Positions 33,432 to 37,149 of a stretch of 37,149 bases of DNA are shown in pieces. Position 1 is the first letter of the stretch. Each line of letters opens with the position of its first letter. Source of the stretch: Gemmatimonadota bacterium (GTDB lineage Bacteria > Gemmatimonadota > Gemmatimonadetes > Longimicrobiales > Gaopeijiaceae); NCBI GenBank assembly GCA_007126575.1, contig SLBA01000067.1, forward strand, positions 1-37,149, given 5' to 3'. The notes beneath the pieces were generated by a model, which saw only the letters and a list, made by a program, of their open reading frames with translations, did not search any database and had not been told where the DNA came from. Both the position numbers and the translations under genes were made by a program.

Positions 33432-34150
33432 GGGGGAGAGTCCATCTCGCGGTGCAGCCATGCCTGCGCCATCGCCCAGTCCCGTTTGACCGTGCGTGCA
33501 GAGGTGCCGACGGCGGTCGCGGTCTCTTCCACGGTGAGCCCTCCGAAGAACCGGCATTCGACCACCCGGCTCTGCCGCGGGCTGACCTGCTCGAGGCGCT
33601 CGAGTGCCTGGTCGAGGGCGATGAGGGACTCCGACTGCTCCTCCGAGAAGACGACCTGGTCCGACACAGCCCGGAGCTCCTCGAGCGGGAGCCGCTCGAG
33701 TCCCCCGCCCCGTTTCTGTGCCGCCTGATCCCGGGCGTAGTCGCACAAGATATGCCGCATGGCGCGAGACGCGAGCGCTCGAAAGTGCGCACGACCCCCG
33801 ACCTCGATCCGCGACTGCCCCACGAGCTTGACGTAGGCCTCGTGGACCAGCGCCGTGGTGTTGAGCGTGTAGTTGCCGTGCCAGCGGTGGCGCTGACGGC
33901 CGGCCAGCTCCTTCAGCTCGTCGTACAGGATCGAGAAGAGCTGATCCACGGCGGCCGGGTCCCGGCCGCCAAGATCTTCCAGGAGTCGCGCAACGGTCTT
34001 CTGGGTCTGATCCAATTCGACACCCCCTCGATGCTCCCGCTTCGGATCCCAACAATACGTGGCCGAAACGCCCCCCCTCAAGTCTGCCGCCATGATCGAG
34101 GGTGGCCCCTGTCCCGGCCGAACGGCGTGAAGGAGGGTGAAGACAGTCAT
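33428..34150 (-). CDS. ECF RNA polymerase sigma factor, TIGR02999 type
   Basis: An extracytoplasmic-function sigma factor of the Sig-70_X6 group (TIGR02999), usually about 190 residues. Region 2: [49 protein letters not shown]; region 4: [47 protein letters not shown]. The 240-residue frame from ATG 34150 is shown, but family similarity starts at about residue 46. A TTG at 34015 with GAGGGGGTG upstream gives a normal length and leaves room for a promoter between this gene and the divergent lipoprotein gene (otherwise only 41 bp). Its stop overlaps the kinase start. Such sigma factors have no classical anti-sigma factor and are thought to be controlled by the partner kinase. Confidence 0.9.
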   Translation of the reverse strand: MTVFTLLHAVRPGQGPPSIMAADLRGGVSATYCWDPKREHRGGVELDQTQKTVARLLEDLGGRDPAAVDQLFSILYDELKELAGRQRHRWHGNYTLNTTALVHEAYVKLVGQSRIEVGGRAHFRALASRAMRHILCDYARDQAAQKRGGGLERLPLEELRAVSDQVVFSEEQSESLIALDQALERLEQVSPRQSRVVECRFFGGLTVEETATAVGTSARTVKRDWAMAQAWLHREMDSPP

Positions 34151-34191
34151 TCACCACAGCCAGCCGGACCAGCCGGCGCAAGGAGGACACC

Positions 34192-34728
34192 ATGAAACCC
34201 CTGAACTACCTTCTCATTCTGCTGTTCACGCTCGGCGTCGCCGCCTGTGACCAGGTGGTGGCACCCGACACCGAGGCCACCGAACCGCTGAGCCACCTCG
34301 TGGCCGAGGCACCGCCGCACAGCATGGCCTCCGGGACCTTCACCCAGACCGGAATCACCAGCATCGAGTTCGGATCCGCGGGCCCGAATACCATCATCGA
34401 ACAGACCTCGGTGGGAACGGTCGCCGGCACCCTGAGCGGCACCTACGAAGACGACCTGAGGGTCGTGATCCACCCCAACGGCAACTTCAACGCGAAGTTC
34501 ACGATCCGCTGCGAGTGCACCGTGGGAGGCCAGCAGGGGGTGATCGACTTCGTGGCCACGGACCGTGGCCAGCTCGTCAGCGAGACCCTCGCCGAGTTCA
34601 CCGGTCGCGCGGTGATCACCGGCGCAAGCGGAGACCTGGCGGGCCTTCGGGGCGTCCTGGGGATCGAGGGCACGATCGACCTGGCGACCGGCCTTTCGAC
34701 GTACGACTACTCGGGCCGCATCCACTGA
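34192..34728 (+). CDS. Small lipoprotein with DUF3224-like barrel
   Basis: A 178-residue lipoprotein. AAGGAGG lies five bases before the ATG. The signal peptide ends VAAC (Cys19). After a linker (20-45), [46 protein letters not shown], then [20 protein letters not shown] and the end [10 protein letters not shown] match the rhythm of DUF3224-type (allene-oxide-cyclase-like barrel) proteins, which I cite from memory. A Cys-Glu-Cys at 107-109 is unusual for such a barrel and could form a disulfide or bind metal. Function unknown. It is divergent from the sigma factor gene and is followed by a hairpin and the HMA-domain gene. Confidence 0.75.
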   Translation: MKPLNYLLILLFTLGVAACDQVVAPDTEATEPLSHLVAEAPPHSMASGTFTQTGITSIEFGSAGPNTIIEQTSVGTVAGTLSGTYEDDLRVVIHPNGNFNAKFTIRCECTVGGQQGVIDFVATDRGQLVSETLAEFTGRAVITGASGDLAGLRGVLGIEGTIDLATGLSTYDYSGRIH

Positions 34729-34744
34729 TCGAGGGGAAACCGGC

Positions 34745-34778
34745 ACGCCTCCCGATCCGGTCCCGGGTCGGGAGGCGT
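34745..34778 (+). terminator. Hairpin after the small lipoprotein gene
   Basis: ACGCCTCCCGA (34745-34755) pairs perfectly with TCGGGAGGCGT (34768-34778) across a 12-nt loop, 17 bases after the lipoprotein stop and 79 before the next start. A T-run is absent. Likely terminator or attenuator between the two genes. Confidence 0.55.
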
Positions 34779-34856
34779 CGGCCACGGGACCTCACACTCG
34801 ACATCCGGGGTCTTACTCCTTCCGTTCCGTCCCACCCCATCGACCAGGACCACACG

Positions 34857-35072
34857 ATGTCTCAGACCACACTGACCGTCCGCGGGATGACCTGCGGAAA
34901 CTGCAGGGCCCACGTCCACAAGGCGCTGGCCGGTGCGGCCGGAGTGACGTCCGCCGAAGTCGACCTGGAGGCCGGCCGGGCCGAGGTCCGCTACGATGCC
35001 GAGACGACCTCCCCGGAGGAGATGATCGCCGCGGTGAAGGACGCGGGGTACGAGGCGGAGGTGGGTAGCTGA
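34857..35072 (+). CDS. HMA-domain metallochaperone (CopZ-like)
   Basis: A 71-residue cytoplasmic heavy-metal-associated domain with the canonical site GMTCGNC (Cys13, Cys16) and a normal ferredoxin-like layout: TTLTVRG strand, HVHKALAGAAGV helix, SAEVDLEAG and AEVRYD strands, then SPEEMIAAVKDAGYEA helix. It resembles CopZ/Atx1 copper chaperones and the N-terminal domains of CopA ATPases. The ATG at 34857 is chosen because the domain begins there; the longer frame from 34515 reads through the lipoprotein gene in another phase and is discarded. No copper ATPase or CueR/CsoR regulator is in the window, so it probably serves a distant transporter. It ends 8 bp from the convergent BTAD-TPR gene. 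Confidence 0.92.
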   Translation: MSQTTLTVRGMTCGNCRAHVHKALAGAAGVTSAEVDLEAGRAEVRYDAETTSPEEMIAAVKDAGYEAEVGS

Positions 35073-35080
35073 CCCGGAGG

Positions 35081-37149
35081 CTATCCTTTCGGACGCATCA
35101 GCGCATCGAAGCGGGGCTGACCTCGCATGAGGGCCAGATGGGGATCGGTGTGGATGAAGGGCTCCATCGGCAGACCGTCTGCGAAGGCCCGGCCGAGTAG
35201 CCGAACGGCCCGCTCCCCTTCCCCCTCGAGCGCCGCGGCGGCCGCAAGCCAGAACCACTGGGCCCCATACAGAAAGGGCCCTTCGAGGCGTTCGAGGCGT
35301 TGGCGCAGCCGAGCGGCTTCGTCGGCCGCCCCGGTGCGCACGGCGATCACGGCCAGGTAGCCCTCGTCGAGATGGGCCTCGAGGTGCCCGTGGTGATAGC
35401 CGACCGGCTGCACCCGCGATCGCGAGTCGCGAGCCAGCTCGGTGAAGAGGCTTCGGGCCTCGTCGAGCTCCCCGAGGTGGTAGAGGGCACGGGCCAGCTC
35501 GCGCCGCCGCGCAGGGGTCCCATCGTCTGCGCCATGCTCCCGCAGCCACGAGACGGCCCATTGGAGCAGCCGGGATGAGGCGTCTTCCGAGTCCGGGTGG
35601 TGTGTCCGGATCTCGAGGGCCGCCTCGAACATGATCTCTGCGGGTTGCGGTCGCTGTTCCCCCGGGCTGGTCAGCGCCTGTTCGGCCAGTCGCTCCACAT
35701 CGGCGACCCGGCCCAGCGCGGCCAGGGCCCGCATCTCGAGCAGGGTGGCCGCGGGGTCGGTCGGGTGCAGCTCCCGGCACCGGCTGGCGAGCTCGAGCTC
35801 CTGACGGTGGTCGCCGATGAAGTGTTCGGCCGTGGTCCGTTCGATCCAGTAGAAGATCCAGCCGCGCAGCTCCCCGGACTCGGGATCCAGGCGATTCAGG
35901 ACCTCGCGCGCCTGGCGAGGTCGATTCAGGCGCCGCGTCTCCTCGGCCACCTGGAAGTGAGGGATCGAGCCGGGTGCGATCTCGGCCTGAAACTCGCTGG
36001 CCCGGTGTGCGGCCGCCCAGTCCCCATCGAGCCACCCCCGCACCATGTCGAGCACCGCCTGCTCGAATCGCCCCAGCGACGCCCGCCTGGCCTCGGCCTC
36101 GGTGGCGGCCGCTTCAGCCCTCTCCAGTTCCCCCAGGTTCCAGAGGGCGATCGCCCCCACCACACGCGGAAGCGCGTATCCCGGCTCCAGTTCGACCGAT
36201 CGGCGGAACTGCGCCAGGGCACCGGTCCAGTCCCGACGGATGAATCGCTCCAGACCGTCGAGATAGACCCGGAAGGCCTCCATGCCCGGAGGCCGCGTGG
36301 CCCCGCGCACGTGGACCGATCGCTCGGTCAGCGCGGGTCCGAGGGTGAGCATGACCCCGTCGCGTACCCGCTCCATCCCCGACACCGGGTCCGAGCGATC
36401 GACCTCGACGGGCTCCGGTCCGGCCAGGAGGATGTCCTCTGCCGCGTTCACGATCCGAACCTGAAAGCGCAACCGCTCTCCGGCGAGGTGAAAGGACCCG
36501 CTGACCACGGTGCCGGCACCCACCGACTCGGCCGAGGCGCCCGCGGCCGCCATCGGAGGGACGACCTCGAGTTCGGGGATCAGCGCCAGCCCCTGGGCCA
36601 GGGTATCCGCGGTGAGTCGGCCCAGGGGATCGAAGTGGGTGTCGCCCGTCAGGTTCTCGAACTCAAGGACGAGAACCCGGCGGGCCGACGTGCCGGCCGG
36701 GGTCGCCACGCCGGGGGAACCGCTCACGACGCCCTCCCCACTCCCCTGGAGAGGCTCGATCGACGCGCGGGTCTCGGGGGAGGGCTCGAGCGAGAGCTCC
36801 CGTGACAGGGTTTCCGCCAGCGCCTCGTAGGCCGCCACCGCACCGCCCCGATTCCCGCTTCGAGCGAGCAACGAGATGAGTCGGCGGGCCACCGCCTCGT
36901 CGGTCGGGGACCACTGAAGGGCCCAACGCGTTCGATCGGCGGCTTCGGGGAGGTCCCCCCGGGCCTCCGCGCGGTCCGCGAGACGGAGCGAGCCCCGGAT
37001 CGCAGCCACCCGGAGGCGGCGTCGTTCCCCCTTAAAAGGCCGTTGAAGAAATACAGGGCGCACCGGGACAGGGTCTTGCGTGTCCTGGTCAAGGCGGTTC
37101 GCTGAAAGCGATGCACTAGCATCGGTGAAGCGGGCCAACGAAGATCCAG
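35081..37149 (-). CDS. BTAD-TolB-TPR regulator, 5' end apparently disrupted at ~37036
   Basis: The frame is open to the window edge. From about 37036 downwards it reads like a SARP/BTAD regulator: RRRLRVAAIRGSLRLADRAEARGD, then DEAVARRLISLLARSGNRGGAVAAYEAL and LEPSPETRA (BTAD domain, about 100 residues; quoted in parts). Next is a TolB/FlgO-like domain (RRVLVLEFENLTGDTHFDPLG, LLAGPEPVEV) and a long TPR region to the end (LMRPKG). SARP proteins normally start with a winged-helix DNA-binding domain just before BTAD; here the frame upstream of 37036 shows no such domain in any phase, but an IS-like end sequence at 37038. The gene is therefore either cut by an insertion or its start lies outside a rearranged edge. 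DNA binding is then uncertain. Translation could still start at a GTG near 37018. Confidence 0.8.
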   Translation of the reverse strand, partial: GSSLARFTDASASLSANRLDQDTQDPVPVRPVFLQRPFKGERRRLRVAAIRGSLRLADRAEARGDLPEAADRTRWALQWSPTDEAVARRLISLLARSGNRGGAVAAYEALAETLSRELSLEPSPETRASIEPLQGSGEGVVSGSPGVATPAGTSARRVLVLEFENLTGDTHFDPLGRLTADTLAQGLALIPELEVVPPMAAAGASAESVGAGTVVSGSFHLAGERLRFQVRIVNAAEDILLAGPEPVEVDRSDPVSGMERVRDGVMLTLGPALTERSVHVRGATRPPGMEAFRVYLDGLERFIRRDWTGALAQFRRSVELEPGYALPRVVGAIALWNLGELERAEAAATEAEARRASLGRFEQAVLDMVRGWLDGDWAAAHRASEFQAEIAPGSIPHFQVAEETRRLNRPRQAREVLNRLDPESGELRGWIFYWIERTTAEHFIGDHRQELELASRCRELHPTDPAATLLEMRALAALGRVADVERLAEQALTSPGEQRPQPAEIMFEAALEIRTHHPDSEDASSRLLQWAVSWLREHGADDGTPARRRELARALYHLGELDEARSLFTELARDSRSRVQPVGYHHGHLEAHLDEGYLAVIAVRTGAADEAARLRQRLERLEGPFLYGAQWFWLAAAAALEGEGERAVRLLGRAFADGLPMEPFIHTDPHLALMRGQPRFDALMRPKG
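37038..37149. mobile_element. Possible insertion sequence end at the window edge
   Basis: From 37038 the plus strand reads GGCCGTTGAAGAAATACAGG, which resembles the terminal repeats (GGCTGTTGAAAAA-like) seen in IS1182/IS5-type elements as I recall them. A TTAA sits just before it at 37032-37035. The DNA to the edge is less GC-rich and holds a 6-bp inverted repeat CGATGC/GCATCG (37109-37124). No transposase domain is visible in 112 bp. Confidence 0.35.

Noticed and set aside
33432-34193. N-terminal extension of the kinase frame
   Set aside because: It covers the sigma factor gene in another phase. The ATGA overlap at 33428-33431 and the kinase domain layout fix the start at 33431.
34515-34856. 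N-terminal extension of the HMA-domain frame
   Set aside because: It reads through the lipoprotein gene and its terminator hairpin in another phase; the HMA domain is complete from 34857.
1-37149. tRNA, rRNA, CRISPR array, toxin-antitoxin or phage modules
   Set aside because: I looked for cloverleaf-like or rRNA-like stretches, spaced direct repeats and typical module gene pairs, and found none I could support.

Overview
The window is GC-rich DNA (about two thirds G+C by eye) packed with genes. It most resembles a Gram-negative, diderm bacterium of the Gemmatimonadota type. I base this on the combination of a TonB-dependent receptor with an N-terminal carboxypeptidase-like domain, RND efflux parts, several lipoproteins, a DUF5117-type metzincin, an ECF sigma factor of the TIGR02999 type next to a Ser/Thr kinase, and three TPR proteins carrying a TolB/FlgO-like domain. 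The phylum is an inference; no rRNA or tRNA gene is present to test it.

Layout. 1-1347 (+): the 3' part of a dihydroorotate dehydrogenase, then an NRDE/TANGO2-family protein. 1428-6931 (+): an efflux operon of a periplasmic adaptor and an RND pump whose reading frame continues into a TolC-like outer membrane factor. 15254-6932 (-): a tightly packed operon of a membrane TPR sensor, a class C beta-lactamase-like hydrolase, a metzincin lipoprotein, a small putative beta-barrel and a membrane-anchored peptidase C69-like protein with Ser at the usual Cys nucleophile. 15255-15622: a divergent control region with a possible small ORF. 15623-21254 (+): TonB-dependent receptor, PafA-like alkaline phosphatase and an outer membrane beta-barrel protein, with hairpins after each gene. 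21384-28032 (-): PRC-barrel protein, glycerophosphodiester phosphodiesterase, Tat-exported aldo/keto reductase, threonine synthase, a truncated HNH (DUF222-type) gene overlapping an internally shortened DUF4256 gene, and a beta-propeller lipoprotein. 28189-30944 (+): YqgE/AlgH protein and a penicillin-acylase-family hydrolase. 34150-30948 (-): ECF sigma factor translationally coupled to a Ser/Thr kinase-TolB-TPR protein. 34192-35072 (+): small lipoprotein and HMA metallochaperone. 35081-window end (-): BTAD-TolB-TPR regulator that looks cut at its 5' end, possibly by an insertion sequence end at about 37038.

How it works together. The window is dominated by envelope functions: uptake (TonB receptor, barrels), periplasmic or surface hydrolysis (phosphatase, phosphodiesterase, peptidases, acylase, beta-lactamase-like enzyme) and efflux. 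These sit among signalling proteins that share one sensor-like module attached to three different front ends. The strongest oddities are the RND-TolC single-chain fusion, the Cys-to-Ser C69 protein inside the hydrolase operon, and the two gene scars near 26.4-26.7 kb and 37.0 kb. I see no CRISPR array, tRNA, rRNA, phage or defence island.
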